44,531 nucleotides of DNA, taken from positions 1-44,531 of the forward strand of contig JAFDWO010000102.1 in assembly GCA_018268415.1 (NCBI GenBank), in the 5' to 3' direction. The notes beneath the pieces are model-generated. The model was not told the DNA's origin. It saw only the letters and a program-made list of their open reading frames with translations, and searched no databases. Within the stretch, counting starts at the first letter, position 1, and each line of letters begins with the position of its first letter. Source of the DNA: Actinomycetota bacterium. Its GTDB lineage: Bacteria > Actinomycetota > Thermoleophilia > Solirubrobacterales > 70-9. This document shows, one piece after another, positions 15,584-24,300 of this stretch. The position numbers and the translations under genes were made by a program.

Positions 15584-17559
15584 CAGGCCTGCCCGGCCCC
15601 TTCGCGCTCACGCTTCGCCTCTTCCTTGGCCTTCTTCTTCGCCGCCAGCGCCCGTTCTTCCACTTCGGCCATCCGCCGCGCGCGGGTGATCGCCGTGGTC
15701 AGTGCGTCGATGTCGTAGACGCCGTGGTGGCGACGGCCGTTGACGAAGAAGCTCGGCGTGCCGGAGACGCCGGAGGAGTCGGCGCTCTGCACGTCCTCGG
15801 CGACCCGCTCCAGGTACACGCGCTTGCGCACCTCTTCTTCGAGGCGGTCCGCGTCGAGTTCCAGCTCGTCGGCATAGCGGTGCACGTCGTCGAGGTCGAG
15901 CTCCCCCTGGTGTGCCATCAGCGTGTCGTGCATCTGCCAGAAGGCGCCCTGCACCGCGGCCGCCTCGCTCGCCTCCGCCGCCAGTTGTGCGTGCGGGTGG
16001 ACGTCTTGCAGCGGCAGGTGGCGGAAGACGTAACGGAGGCCGCCGCCGTGGTGCATGTCGAGGAGCTCGCGGATGGTCGGCTCGGCGCGGCCGCAGTAGG
16101 GGCACTCGAAGTCGGCGTACTCGACCAGGGTGACGACGCCGTCGGGGTCACCGCGGATGTGATCGCGCTCGGGGTCGACGTCGTCGGAGAGGTCGATGAT
16201 CGATTCGGCGGTGCGGCGCAGCTGCTCGAGCCGGCGCGACTGCGGGATCAGCGCCCGGGTGCCGCGGAAGACGGCGAAGGCGACGACCGGCGAGATCACG
16301 CAGGCGGCGAGCACGCCGAGCTTCGCCTGGTCGAGGTGCCCCCCGGTGAAGGCCAGGCTGGCGATCAGGAAGGAGACGGTGAAGCCGACGCCGGCCGCGG
16401 TCCCGGTCCCGAGCAGCCCCGGGAAGGTGATCGTCAGCTTGCCGCTGCCGAGGCGCTTGCGGACCGGTGCCCGCGTCGCGATCCAGGGCAGCAGGAAGAT
16501 GCCGAGCGGCTTGCCGACGACGTAGCCGGTGACGATTCCGAGCGTGATCGGTGAGGAGATCGCTTCGGAGAGGAGGCCGCCCGTGATGTGGACGCCCGCG
16601 TTGGCGAGGGCGAAGAGGGGCACGATGACGTAGCTCGTCCACGGGTGGAGCGCGTACTGGAGGCGCTCGTTCGGCGAGATCGCCTGGCCGAGGCTGCGCC
16701 GCGCCTCGACCGCGCCGCCGGCGGTCGGCTGCTCGCGGAACTCGCGGGTGAGGTCGGTGGCGCGCTCCAGCTCCTGGCGCGAGGGCGGGTAGGCGCTCGT
16801 CACCAGCCCGATCGCGAGGCCGGCGATCACCGGATCGATCCCCGACTCGTACATCGCCACCCAGATCCCGACGCCGACGAGGACCGCGATCGGCCCGCGC
16901 ATCGTCGGCAGGAAGCGCAGCAGCCCGAGGATCGCGAAGAGCCCGACCGCGACCAGCAGGGCCACCGCGTCGACCTGGTCGGTGTAGGCGATGACGATGA
17001 TCGCCAGCGCCGCGAGGTCGTCGAACACCACGAGAGTGAGGAGGAAGACGCGCAGGCGGGTGGAGCCGGTCGGCGCGACGAGGGCGAGGACGCCGAGCGC
17101 CAGCGCCGTGTCGGTCGACATCGCGACGCCCCAGCCACCGCCGCCCGCACCGCCGGCGTTGAAGAGCAGGTAGATGCCGACCGCTCCGCCGATCCCGCCG
17201 AGCGCCGCCAGCGCCGGGTACCAGAGGCGGTTGTGCTCGCGGAGCTCGCCGAGGTCGATCTCCCGCTTCGCCTCCAGCCCGACGACGAGGAAGAAGAGCG
17301 TCATCAGCCCCTGGTTCACCCACTCGCGCAGGTTGTTGGAGATCCCGTGCGAGCCGAGCTGGATCCGGAGGTGCGTCTCCCAGACTTCGCTGTAGCTGCC
17401 GATGCTCACGTTCGCCCAGAGGAGGGCGGCGACCACCGCGCCGACGAGGACGAGGGCGGAGCCGGTCTCGGTGCCGAGGAAGTCGCGCACCGGCGTGGCC
17501 AGGTTGCGTGCCCAGGCGGTGCGTCCGCCGTTCGACTGGGTGGTCGTCTCGTCAGTCAT
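15583..17559 (-). CDS. nhaA: NhaA Na+/H+ antiporter fused to a DsbA-like thioredoxin domain
   Basis: 658 residues. Residues ~15-440 are NhaA: NQGLMTLFFLVVGLEAKREI, then the transport aspartates D180-D181 in VVFDDLAALAIIVIAYTD, and GKPLGIFLLPWIATR late in the antiporter. After a short acidic linker, residues ~465-640 form a DsbA/thioredoxin domain with DFECPYCGRAEPTIREL (Cys ~486 and ~489) and the cis-Pro loop GVSGTPSFFVNG. The end is basic and helical. NhaA exchanges sodium for protons. The fused redox domain occurs in other actinobacterial NhaA proteins; its role is unsettled. The start was set at the ATG 25 bp from the divergent FUSC start. Confidence 0.93.
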   Translation of the reverse strand: MTDETTTQSNGGRTAWARNLATPVRDFLGTETGSALVLVGAVVAALLWANVSIGSYSEVWETHLRIQLGSHGISNNLREWVNQGLMTLFFLVVGLEAKREIDLGELREHNRLWYPALAALGGIGGAVGIYLLFNAGGAGGGGWGVAMSTDTALALGVLALVAPTGSTRLRVFLLTLVVFDDLAALAIIVIAYTDQVDAVALLVAVGLFAILGLLRFLPTMRGPIAVLVGVGIWVAMYESGIDPVIAGLAIGLVTSAYPPSRQELERATDLTREFREQPTAGGAVEARRSLGQAISPNERLQYALHPWTSYVIVPLFALANAGVHITGGLLSEAISSPITLGIVTGYVVGKPLGIFLLPWIATRAPVRKRLGSGKLTITFPGLLGTGTAAGVGFTVSFLIASLAFTGGHLDQAKLGVLAACVISPVVAFAVFRGTRALIPQSRRLEQLRRTAESIIDLSDDVDPERDHIRGDPDGVVTLVEYADFECPYCGRAEPTIRELLDMHHGGGLRYVFRHLPLQDVHPHAQLAAEASEAAAVQGAFWQMHDTLMAHQGELDLDDVHRYADELELDADRLEEEVRKRVYLERVAEDVQSADSSGVSGTPSFFVNGRRHHGVYDIDALTTAITRARRMAEVEERALAAKKKAKEEAKREREGAGQA

Positions 17560-17583
17560 CGACAGCCGAAGTATGTTCGCCGG

Positions 17584-19887
17584 GTGAGACCGACGATCTC
17601 CGACCCCGGGGGGTTTGCGCTGAAGAACGCGGTGCGAGCGGCGATCGTCGTCCCCGCCTCGTTCGCGATCGGGTTCGAGGTTCTCGGTCTCCCGCAGATG
17701 GCACTCTTCGGTGCGTTCGGCGCGATCGGCATGCTCGTCTTCGTTGACTTCGGCGGCACGGTCCGGGAGCGCTTCCTCGCGTATCTGGGCACGCTGCTCG
17801 TCGGCACGGTGACGATCGCGATCGGCACGCTCTGCTCCAACACCACCTGGCTGGCGGTCGTGGTGGCGCTCCTGGTCGGCTTCGCGGTGCTCTTTTCCGG
17901 GGTGATCGACGGTTATGCCGCCGCCGCCTCGCTGGTCCTGATCCTCACCTTCGTGCTCGCCGCGATGGTGCAGGCAGACGCCGGCGAAATCCCCGAACGC
18001 GTGGCGGGCTGGGGCGTCGCCGGGCTGCTCTCCATGGCGGCGGTCTTCGCCCTCTGGCCGGGGCGCCCGCCGGACCGATTGCGGCGCGCGGGCGCGGCGG
18101 CGCTCGACAAGCTGGCGGTGCTGCTGGAGGGGATGGGAGCGACGCTCGCGTCCGAGCTCGCCACCCCCGCGGAAGGGGAACGGCCGGCGGCGCGCGCCGC
18201 CGAGGCCCACGCGGCGGTGGCCGCCGCCCGCGACGGGTTCGTCTCCCTGCCGCACCGCCCGAGCGGCGTCGGCGCGCGCACCGCGGCGTTCGGCCGGCTG
18301 ATCGATGATCTCGACTGGTTCGACGCGCTCGCCCGCCGGCAGCCCGCGCCCGGCTGGGTCAGCGAGGGCTTCGCCGGCGAGCGGGCGGCGGTGGAAGCGC
18401 GCCTGCCCGCGGTGCTCCGGCGGGCTGCCGAGCGCCTGCGGGCCAACGATCCCGGCGACGAGGGGGCGGAGCTGGAGGGCCTCTCGAACGCCCACCGGGC
18501 GATCGGCCGCGCCTTTCTCGCGCAACTGTCACGGGATCGCTCCGGAGGCGACTCCCGACTCGTCACCGAACAGCTGAACGAGGCCTACCGGCTGCGCGGG
18601 CTCGCCTTCGCGGCGCTGCAGATCGGCCGTCACGCGATCCAGGCGGCGGGCGGCACCGCACCGCCGGAGCCGACCCTGACGGCGCTCCCCGGCGGCCTGC
18701 GCGCGGGGAGGCGGATCGTCGGCTCGCACTACTCGATGCGCTCGGTCTGGTTCCGCAACAGCGTGCGCGGGGCGGTCGGGCTGGCGTTGGCCGTCCTCGT
18801 CGCCCGGGTGATCGACGCCCAGCACGGGTTCTGGGTGGTGCTGGGGACGCTCTCGGTGCTGCGCTCGAGCGCCCTGGCGACCGGGACGACGGTGGTCGAG
18901 GCGCTCACCGGGACGCTGATCGGGATCGTCGTCGGCGGGCTGATCGTCGCCGCGATCGGCGTCCACACCTGGGTGCTCTGGACCGTGTTTCCGTTCGCGG
19001 TGCTGCTCGGCGCCTACTCGCCCCGGGCGATCTCCTTCACCGCCGGGCAGGCGGGTTTCACGATCGTGGTCGTGATCCTCTTCAACCTGCTCGACCCGGT
19101 CGGCTGGTCGGTCGGGGTGGTGCGGATCGAGGACGTCGCGGTCGGCTGCGCCGTCTCCCTCGTCACCGGCTTCCTCTTCTGGCCGCGCGGCGCCGCCGAC
19201 GTGCTGCGCGAGTCGATCGGCGCGGCTTACGTGACCGCGGCGCGGTACCTGGACACGACGATCGCGACGATGCTGGGGGCCGAGCGGGCGGCGCCGATCG
19301 ACCCGGCGGCGGTGGAGGCGACCGAAGCGGCGCTGCGGCTTGACGACACGGTGCGCGAGTATCTCGCCGAGAACGGCTCGGCCCGACGCGACCTCGACGC
19401 GATGGCCCGGCTGGTCGGCGGGGCGACGCGGCTGCGTCGGGCGGCGCGGCTGATGCACAACGCCGCGGGCATCGCGCCGCTGGCCCCGCTCGACCGTCAC
19501 GAACAGTGGGTCGCCGACGCCTGCGGTCCCTTCGACGCGGCGTGGCGGGCGCGCTGCGACTGGTACGAGGGGTTCGGCCGGACGATCGCGGCCGGGGAGG
19601 AGCCACCGGCCCCGGAGCCCGGGGCGCCCGGGCGCCCCGCGGGCCCGACCAGCCACCTGAACCGCGAGCTCGGCCCGATGGTCGTTCTCGGCGGCGCGAG
19701 CGACGGCGAGGTTCCCCCCGGCCTGGCGCTCGCCTGGGCCGAGCGCCAACTGGAAGGCCTCCTCGCCTTCGAGCCGCCCCTGAGCGAGGCCGCCCACGCC
19801 GTCCTCGACGACTTCGCCCCGCGGGTGCTGAAAGAGGCCGGCCCCGCGCCCGCCGCCCCGGTCCCGGGGGGATCCCTCGCTCGCTGA
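17584..19887 (+). CDS. FUSC/aromatic acid exporter-type membrane protein
   Basis: 767 residues from a GTG (opening RPTISDPGGFALKNAVRAAI). The layout is two similar halves, each with about five or six membrane helices followed by a helical cytosolic domain. The halves begin around residue 12 (KNAVRAAIVVPASFAIGFEV) and around 390 (FRNSVRGAVGLALAVLVARV). The second half carries the FUSC_2 pattern HGFWVVLGTLSVLRSSALAT. Relatives include AaeB and YccS exporters, but the substrate here is unknown. Its stop codon lies inside the family H hairpin at 19878-19923. It is divergent from nhaA with only 24 bp between starts. Confidence 0.88.
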   Translation: MRPTISDPGGFALKNAVRAAIVVPASFAIGFEVLGLPQMALFGAFGAIGMLVFVDFGGTVRERFLAYLGTLLVGTVTIAIGTLCSNTTWLAVVVALLVGFAVLFSGVIDGYAAAASLVLILTFVLAAMVQADAGEIPERVAGWGVAGLLSMAAVFALWPGRPPDRLRRAGAAALDKLAVLLEGMGATLASELATPAEGERPAARAAEAHAAVAAARDGFVSLPHRPSGVGARTAAFGRLIDDLDWFDALARRQPAPGWVSEGFAGERAAVEARLPAVLRRAAERLRANDPGDEGAELEGLSNAHRAIGRAFLAQLSRDRSGGDSRLVTEQLNEAYRLRGLAFAALQIGRHAIQAAGGTAPPEPTLTALPGGLRAGRRIVGSHYSMRSVWFRNSVRGAVGLALAVLVARVIDAQHGFWVVLGTLSVLRSSALATGTTVVEALTGTLIGIVVGGLIVAAIGVHTWVLWTVFPFAVLLGAYSPRAISFTAGQAGFTIVVVILFNLLDPVGWSVGVVRIEDVAVGCAVSLVTGFLFWPRGAADVLRESIGAAYVTAARYLDTTIATMLGAERAAPIDPAAVEATEAALRLDDTVREYLAENGSARRDLDAMARLVGGATRLRRAARLMHNAAGIAPLAPLDRHEQWVADACGPFDAAWRARCDWYEGFGRTIAAGEEPPAPEPGAPGRPAGPTSHLNRELGPMVVLGGASDGEVPPGLALAWAERQLEGLLAFEPPLSEAAHAVLDDFAPRVLKEAGPAPAAPVPGGSLAR

Positions 19888-19923
19888 GTTGAGGGCGCCA
19901 GGACGCCCTCAACTCAGCGAGCG
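19878..19923. repeat. Family H hairpin 2, containing a stop codon
   Basis: Perfect 20-bp arms (19878-19897 and 19904-19923), identical to those at 8506-8551, with loop CCAGGA. The FUSC stop codon TGA (19885-19887) is part of the left arm (CGCTCGCTGAG), so the element supplies the last two codons and the stop. Confidence 0.93.
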
Positions 19924-19972
19924 TCCGGGGGCTCCTCGCGCCGCCGGAAGCGCGGCGGCTAAGCTCGCGGCC

Positions 19973-21001
19973 GTGATTCCGATCTTCGACGGCCACAATG
20001 ACGCGCTGACGCGGGAGGACCACGGGCGGTTCGCCGGTGGGCGGGACGGCGGTCATCTCGACCTGCCGCGGATGCGCGAGGGTGGGATGCGCGGCGGGAT
20101 CTTCGCTCTCTTTACCCCTTCGCCCGGGGAAGAGGAGGGCAAAGAAGAAGGCTTCGGCGGGAGCGATTTCTCCGAGCCGCCGGCGGAGTCGATCCCGTAC
20201 GAGGTAGCGGCCGCCGATTCGATCGCGTCGGCGGGGCGCCTCTTCGATCTCGAGCGCGCCGGGGAGATGACCGTGGCGCGGCGGATCGAGGACATCGACG
20301 GTGCGCTCGCCGAGGGGGCGCCGCCGGTGGCGGTCCTCCACCTCGAGGGGGCCGAGGCGATCGACTCCGGGCTCGAAGCGCTCTCGGCCTGGTACGCGAT
20401 GGGCCTGCGCTCGCTCGGCCCGGTGTGGAGTCGCGCCAACGCTTTCGCCACCGGAGTCCAGTTCGCCTTCCCCTCCTCGCCCGACATCGGGCCGGGCCTC
20501 ACCGACGCGGGCGTCGCGCTGGTGAAGGCGTGCGCCGAGCTGGGCATCCTCGTCGACCTCAGCCACCTGAACGAAAAGGGCTTCTGGGACGTGGCCAGGC
20601 TCGAGGCGGGGCCGCTGGTCGCCAGCCACTCCGGTGCCCACGCGGTGGCGGAAGCGTCACGGAACCTGACCGACGCCCAGCTCGACGCGATCGGCGCGAG
20701 CGGCGGCCTGGTCGGCATCGTCTACGCGACCGTCTTCGTCCGCCCCGACTTCGCCAGCGACCCCGACACCCCGCTGTCGACGATCGCCGACCACGCCCGC
20801 TACGTCGCCGACCGGATCGGCGTCGAGCACGTCGCCCTCGGCTCCGACTTCGACGGCGCCACGATCCCCGCCGACCTCGGCGACGCCGCCGGGCTGCCGA
20901 AGCTCCTCGATGCCCTCCGCGCGGTCGGTTTCAGCGACGCCGAGCTCGAGGCCATCGCCTGGCACAACTGGCGCCGCGTCCTCGCCGCCTGGTGGCGCTG
21001 A
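19973..21001 (+). CDS. Membrane-dipeptidase family (M19) metallopeptidase
   Basis: 342 residues from the GTG at 19973, which places the family's opening IPIFDGHNDAL at the N-terminus. The two-zinc site is complete: H8-x-D10, the bridging Glu in LHLEGAEAI, His in VDLSHLNEKG, His in VASHSGAHAV, and the catalytic-site Asp in LGSDFDGA. It resembles bacterial renal-dipeptidase homologues that hydrolyse dipeptides, often with D-residues. No signal peptide, so probably cytosolic. The preceding hairpin probably isolates it from the FUSC transcript. Confidence 0.93.
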   Translation: MIPIFDGHNDALTREDHGRFAGGRDGGHLDLPRMREGGMRGGIFALFTPSPGEEEGKEEGFGGSDFSEPPAESIPYEVAAADSIASAGRLFDLERAGEMTVARRIEDIDGALAEGAPPVAVLHLEGAEAIDSGLEALSAWYAMGLRSLGPVWSRANAFATGVQFAFPSSPDIGPGLTDAGVALVKACAELGILVDLSHLNEKGFWDVARLEAGPLVASHSGAHAVAEASRNLTDAQLDAIGASGGLVGIVYATVFVRPDFASDPDTPLSTIADHARYVADRIGVEHVALGSDFDGATIPADLGDAAGLPKLLDALRAVGFSDAELEAIAWHNWRRVLAAWWR

Positions 21002-21004
21002 CCG

Positions 21005-21055
21005 TGTTGGCGGGCCGAAGACCAGGCGTATAGGCAGGTTTTTCGGCCCATCAAC
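21005..21055. repeat. Family G hairpin 3
   Basis: Imperfect arms (21005-21022 and 21037-21055) with the family ends GTTGG/ATCAAC and the core GGGCCGAA / TTCGGCCC, three bases after the dipeptidase stop. It is the most decayed copy in the window. Confidence 0.75.
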
Positions 21056-21072
21056 GCGCAGCGGGGTGGCGC

Positions 21073-21657
21073 ATGGAGGTGGCGGCTCGCGATGCGCCGG
21101 GCGACGCGCCGGGAAGAGGAAGACCGCCGGCCCCGCCGAACACGGGAAGGATGAGGATCGACCTCTCCGACCTGGATCGCCTCACCGGTATCGCCGACGC
21201 GCTCGAGCGACTCTTCTGGTGCCTGATGGCGGTCGGCTTCCTCACCGCGATCCTCGGCTCGGCGGGCACCGGCCTCTTCGTCCTCATCCTTGGCGCCGCC
21301 GCCTTCGTCCTCCGCACCGGCCTCGAAGACTTCGTCGACGCTCGCCGCGAGGAGCCCGCCGCGCCGGTGAAGTCCGTCGCTGCGAAGAAGTCCGCCGCGC
21401 GGAAGAAGCCCGCGGCGGCCAAGAAGCTCGCCGGGTCGAAGCAGCCTGTCGCGGCAGAGAAGTCGAACGTGGTCAAGAAGTCCGCCGCGGCCAAGAAGCT
21501 CGCCGGGCTGAAGAAGCCGGTGGCGGCCAAGGCGACGAACGTGGCGAAGAAGCCCGCCGCGGCGAAGAAGTCGACCGATCCGAAGGCCGCCGCCGAGCCC
21601 GAATTTACGGTCTACCGCACCCCACGCCGCGTGCGGCGCACGAAATCCTCGGCCTGA
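21073..21657 (+). CDS. Two-span membrane protein with histone H1-like Lys/Ala tail
   Basis: 194 residues from the ATG at 21073; an ATG at 21151 (MRIDLSDLDRL) is an alternative that gives 168. After a short helix come two hydrophobic segments (LFWCLMAVGFLTAILG and GLFVLILGAAAFVLR) and a long tail of AAKK/KKPA repeats. Part of the tail is a ~26-residue tandem duplication: KKPAAAKKLAGSKQPVAAEK is followed later by KKSAAAKKLAGLKKPVAAKA. Such tails bind nucleic acid or acidic polymers in histone H1-like proteins and in HupB. The combination with a membrane anchor is unusual. Function unknown; convergent with the Gfa gene. Confidence 0.75.
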   Translation: MEVAARDAPGDAPGRGRPPAPPNTGRMRIDLSDLDRLTGIADALERLFWCLMAVGFLTAILGSAGTGLFVLILGAAAFVLRTGLEDFVDARREEPAAPVKSVAAKKSAARKKPAAAKKLAGSKQPVAAEKSNVVKKSAAAKKLAGLKKPVAAKATNVAKKPAAAKKSTDPKAAAEPEFTVYRTPRRVRRTKSSA

Positions 21658-21667
21658 GCCGCGGGCG

Positions 21668-22090
21668 TCACCAAGGCGCGGATCTCTCGTAACGTCGGAG
21701 GCCGTCGTCGGGGATCGGCTCCCAGGTGGCCGCGGAGCTGACCCACTGGCGAAATTCGGGGCGGATGCCGGGATCGCCGTCGATCGCGCCGAGGCGGATC
21801 GAGACGAAGTCGGGGTCGGGGGAGCCGGCGAAGAGGTGGTTGCCGCACTCGACGCAGTAGGACTTCGGGTTGCCGTCCGGCGGCTGCCAGGCGCGGATGA
21901 GGTCGGCGCCGCCGAGGATCTCGAAGTCGGCGCGGGCAATCCGGGCGCCCGCCGAGCAGGAGGTGCCGGTGCGGTGCTGGCAGCGGTGACAGTGGCAGTA
22001 CCAGGCGGCGAGGAAAGGCGCGCGGACCTCGAAGCGCACCGCGCCGCAACCGCAGCCGCCGCGCAGCGGGCTCTCCGGGGAGGCGGTCAT
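21668..22090 (-). CDS. Gfa/CENP-V family zinc-binding protein
   Basis: 140 residues. The zinc cysteines match the Mss4-like fold: C13 and C15 in RGGCGCGAV, C32/C34/C37 in YCHCHRC, and a C-x2-C pair in SYCVECGNH around residue 95. The family includes glutathione-dependent formaldehyde-activating enzyme, but actinobacteria of this type usually make other thiols, so the substrate is uncertain. Its ATG overlaps the stop of a membrane-protein gene (ATGA). Confidence 0.88.
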   Translation of the reverse strand: MTASPESPLRGGCGCGAVRFEVRAPFLAAWYCHCHRCQHRTGTSCSAGARIARADFEILGGADLIRAWQPPDGNPKSYCVECGNHLFAGSPDPDFVSIRLGAIDGDPGIRPEFRQWVSSAATWEPIPDDGLRRYERSAPW

Positions 22091-22416
22091 GCGGCGAGCG
22101 GCCGGCGGCGCGGCAGGCGCGCGCACCAGAGGGCGAAGAGGACGATCGCGATCACGCCGCCGAGCTCGTGGAGCCCGATCAGCACGCAGATCGCGTCCGG
22201 GATCCCGGCCAGGAGAGCGCCGAGCAGCGTGCTCCCGAGCGGCAGGCCGAGCACCCGCGCGGTGAGCGCGGCGCAGAGCATCCAGGCGGCCGGGCCGGTG
22301 AGCCAGCCCCAGGTGTCGAAGAAGCTGTGTGGGAGGAGGAGCGCGAGGGCGGCGAAGATGACCCCGACCGCGACCAGCTGGATCAGGGCCGAGCGCCAGA
22401 GAAGTGACGTGTCCAT
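22087..22416 (-). CDS. Small integral membrane protein, unknown family
   Basis: 109 residues from the ATG at 22416 (MDTSLLWRSALIQLVAVGVI). Three to four hydrophobic segments fill the protein: ~10-28, 42-55, 60-75 and 83-98. A conserved-looking polar stretch reads LLPHSFFDTWGWLTGP, and the tail is basic (RLPRRRPLAA). It overlaps the Gfa gene in an ATGA junction and follows the collagen-like gene by 37 bp, so the three may be one operon. No family is recognised. Confidence 0.75.
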   Translation of the reverse strand: MDTSLLWRSALIQLVAVGVIFAALALLLPHSFFDTWGWLTGPAAWMLCAALTARVLGLPLGSTLLGALLAGIPDAICVLIGLHELGGVIAIVLFALWCARLPRRRPLAA

Positions 22417-22453
22417 CACGGCGGAGGCTACCGACCGGCGCCGCCCGGCCCGC

Positions 22454-22849
22454 TCAGCAGATGATGCTGCCTTCGCCGCAGAGTTCCTGGGCGAGCCCGT
22501 GGAAGCCTTCGACTTCTTCTTCCAGCGATTCGACCCGTTCTTCGAGTTCACCGACTTCGCCCGAGCCGCCGGCTTCTTCGCGCGCTTCTTCGACCTGGCC
22601 GCGGAGTTCTTCGACTTCGCTTTCGAGCGCTCCGAGTTCTTCCCCGGCCGATTCGCCCGCCGGCCCTTCCGGGCCCTGCTTGCCGACGTGCCCGCGCGGT
22701 CCCTGCTTGCCCGCCGGCCCTTCCGGCCCGGTCTGCGCGAGCAGCGCCAGCCCCGACCCGATCGCCGCGCTCAGCACGCACACGCCGACGATCAGCGCGA
22801 TGAGCTGGTTACGGGGCATGGAGATGGTCGGCTTCTGCTCGGGGGGCAT
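22454..22849 (-). CDS. Membrane-anchored collagen-like and coiled-coil protein
   Basis: 131 residues. After a short cytoplasmic start comes one membrane helix (LIALIVGVCVLSAAIGSGLA). A short collagen-like run of about nine G-x-y triplets follows (GPEGPAGKQGPRGHVGKQ, then GPEGPAGE), and then an acidic heptad-rich coiled coil (LESEVEELRGQVEEAREE and a second block). The C-terminus closes with two cysteines (LCGEGSIIC). It probably forms a trimeric surface stalk. The tRNA-Val gene lies 55 bp away on the other strand. No homologue is named with confidence. Confidence 0.82.
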   Translation of the reverse strand: MPPEQKPTISMPRNQLIALIVGVCVLSAAIGSGLALLAQTGPEGPAGKQGPRGHVGKQGPEGPAGESAGEELGALESEVEELRGQVEEAREEAGGSGEVGELEERVESLEEEVEGFHGLAQELCGEGSIIC

Positions 22850-22904
22850 GCGAAGCCGGAACTCTCGCAGACCCGGCTACGATGAGGGGCGCGCAGCGCC
22901 GGCG

Positions 22905-22976
22905 GGCGGTTAGCTCAGTTGGGAGAGCACTTCCCTTACAAGGAAGGGGTCACAGGTTCGAGCCCTGTACCGCCCA
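22905..22976 (+). tRNA. tRNA-Val (anticodon TAC)
   Basis: A complete cloverleaf of 72 nt: acceptor GGGCGGT paired with ACCGCCC, D-arm GCTC/GAGC, anticodon stem CTTCC/GGAAG with loop CTTACAA (anticodon TAC, reads GTA), a five-base variable loop, and T-arm ACAGG/CCTGT with TTCGAGC. Discriminator A. CCA is not encoded. It lies 13 bp upstream of the peptidase T start and could share its transcript. Confidence 0.97.
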
Positions 22977-22989
22977 CTACCCTCCTCGG

Positions 22990-24300
22990 ATGTCCACCTA
23001 CACGTCAGGGCTCGCCGAGTCGCTCGCGCGCGAGGTCCTGGAGCGTTTCGAACGCTATGTCCGGATCGACACCCAGGCCCGCCGGGAACGGACCGGGAGC
23101 CCGAGCACGCCGGGGCAGTTGGAGCTCGGTCGCCTGCTCGTGGGAGAGCTGACGGCGATCGGGCTCGCCGACGCGGCAATCGACGACAACGGGTACGTGA
23201 CCGCGACGCTCCCCGCTGTCGGGAGCGAGCCGAAGCCGACGATCGGTCTGATCGCCCACCTCGACGTCAGCCCCGACGCTCCCGCCGCGGGCGTCGAGCC
23301 GATCGTCCATCGCGACTATCCCGGCGGGGTGATCGAGCTGCCCCGGGCGGGGACGGTCCTCGATCCGGCCTCGATGCCACTGCTCGACGAGAAGGTCGGC
23401 GAGGACATCGTCACGGCGAGCGGCGACACCCTGCTCGGTGCCGACGACAAGGCGGGGATCGCCGAGATCGTGACCGCGGTCGCGCACCTTGCGGGGCATC
23501 CCGAGCTGCCGCGGCCGAACCTGCGGATCGCCTTCACGCCCGACGAGGAGGTTGGGCTGGGGGCGTCGCTCTTCGACGTCGAGGCCTTCGGCGCCCGTTG
23601 CGCCTACACCGTCGACGGCTCGACGCTCGGCGAGCTCCAGGACGAGACCTTCACCGGCTCGGAGGCGATCATCACGATCGAGGGAGTCGACGTCCACCCG
23701 GGCTTCGCCACGGGGAAGCTGGTGAATGCCGCCCGCCTGGCGTCCCGGATCATCGCCGAACTGCCGACGGAGGGTCTCTCGCCGGAGACCACCTCCGGCC
23801 GCGAAGGCTTCATCCATATATATGAGGTGCAGGGGACCGCGGGAGCGGCGAAGATCCGCGCCATCGTCCGGGACTTCGACGACGAGTTGCTCGCCGGGCA
23901 CGTCGAGCTGCTGTGCGCGATCGCCGAGCGGGTGGTGGGGGAGGAGCCGACCGCGCGCCTGACGATCGAGGTCGACGCGCAGTACCCAAACATGCGCCGC
24001 TATCTCGAGCCGATCCCCGAGGTCGTCGACATCGCCGAGCGGGCGCTGCGCGCCGAGGGTTTGGCGCCGATCCGCAACCCGATCCGTGGCGGCACCGACG
24101 GCTCGATGCTGAGCGCGATGGGACTGCCGACTCCCAACCTCTTCGCCGGCGGCCATGAGTTCCACAGCGTCAGGGAGTGGGTCTCCGTACAGGACATGGC
24201 CGCGGCCGCGGCGGTGATCGTCCGCCTGGCCGGGGAGTGGGCGAGCGAGCCCGCCGTCCCCTCCGGGACGCCTGCCGGCGGAGAGCCGCGGTCGACCTGA
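22990..24300 (+). CDS. pepT: Peptidase T (tripeptide aminopeptidase, M20B)
   Basis: 436 residues, full length. The zinc and catalytic residues are in place: H90 and D92 in GLIAHLDVSPD, the bridging D152 in LLGADDKAGIAEI, E186-E187 in FTPDEEVGLG, D209 in YTVDGST, and the late His in FAGGHEFHS. It removes the N-terminal residue from tripeptides in the cytosol. The start MSTYTSGLAE lies just after tRNA-Val, without a good ribosome-binding site. The C-terminal ~20 residues (Ser/Pro/Gly-rich) look like an unstructured extension at the border of the repeat island. Confidence 0.95.
   Translation: MSTYTSGLAESLAREVLERFERYVRIDTQARRERTGSPSTPGQLELGRLLVGELTAIGLADAAIDDNGYVTATLPAVGSEPKPTIGLIAHLDVSPDAPAAGVEPIVHRDYPGGVIELPRAGTVLDPASMPLLDEKVGEDIVTASGDTLLGADDKAGIAEIVTAVAHLAGHPELPRPNLRIAFTPDEEVGLGASLFDVEAFGARCAYTVDGSTLGELQDETFTGSEAIITIEGVDVHPGFATGKLVNAARLASRIIAELPTEGLSPETTSGREGFIHIYEVQGTAGAAKIRAIVRDFDDELLAGHVELLCAIAERVVGEEPTARLTIEVDAQYPNMRRYLEPIPEVVDIAERALRAEGLAPIRNPIRGGTDGSMLSAMGLPTPNLFAGGHEFHSVREWVSVQDMAAAAAVIVRLAGEWASEPAVPSGTPAGGEPRST

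Noticed and set aside
17560..18525. The nhaA frame stays open far upstream of 17559
   Set aside because: The extension is Arg-rich and featureless and lies antisense to the well-supported FUSC gene; NhaA alignment begins just after 17559.
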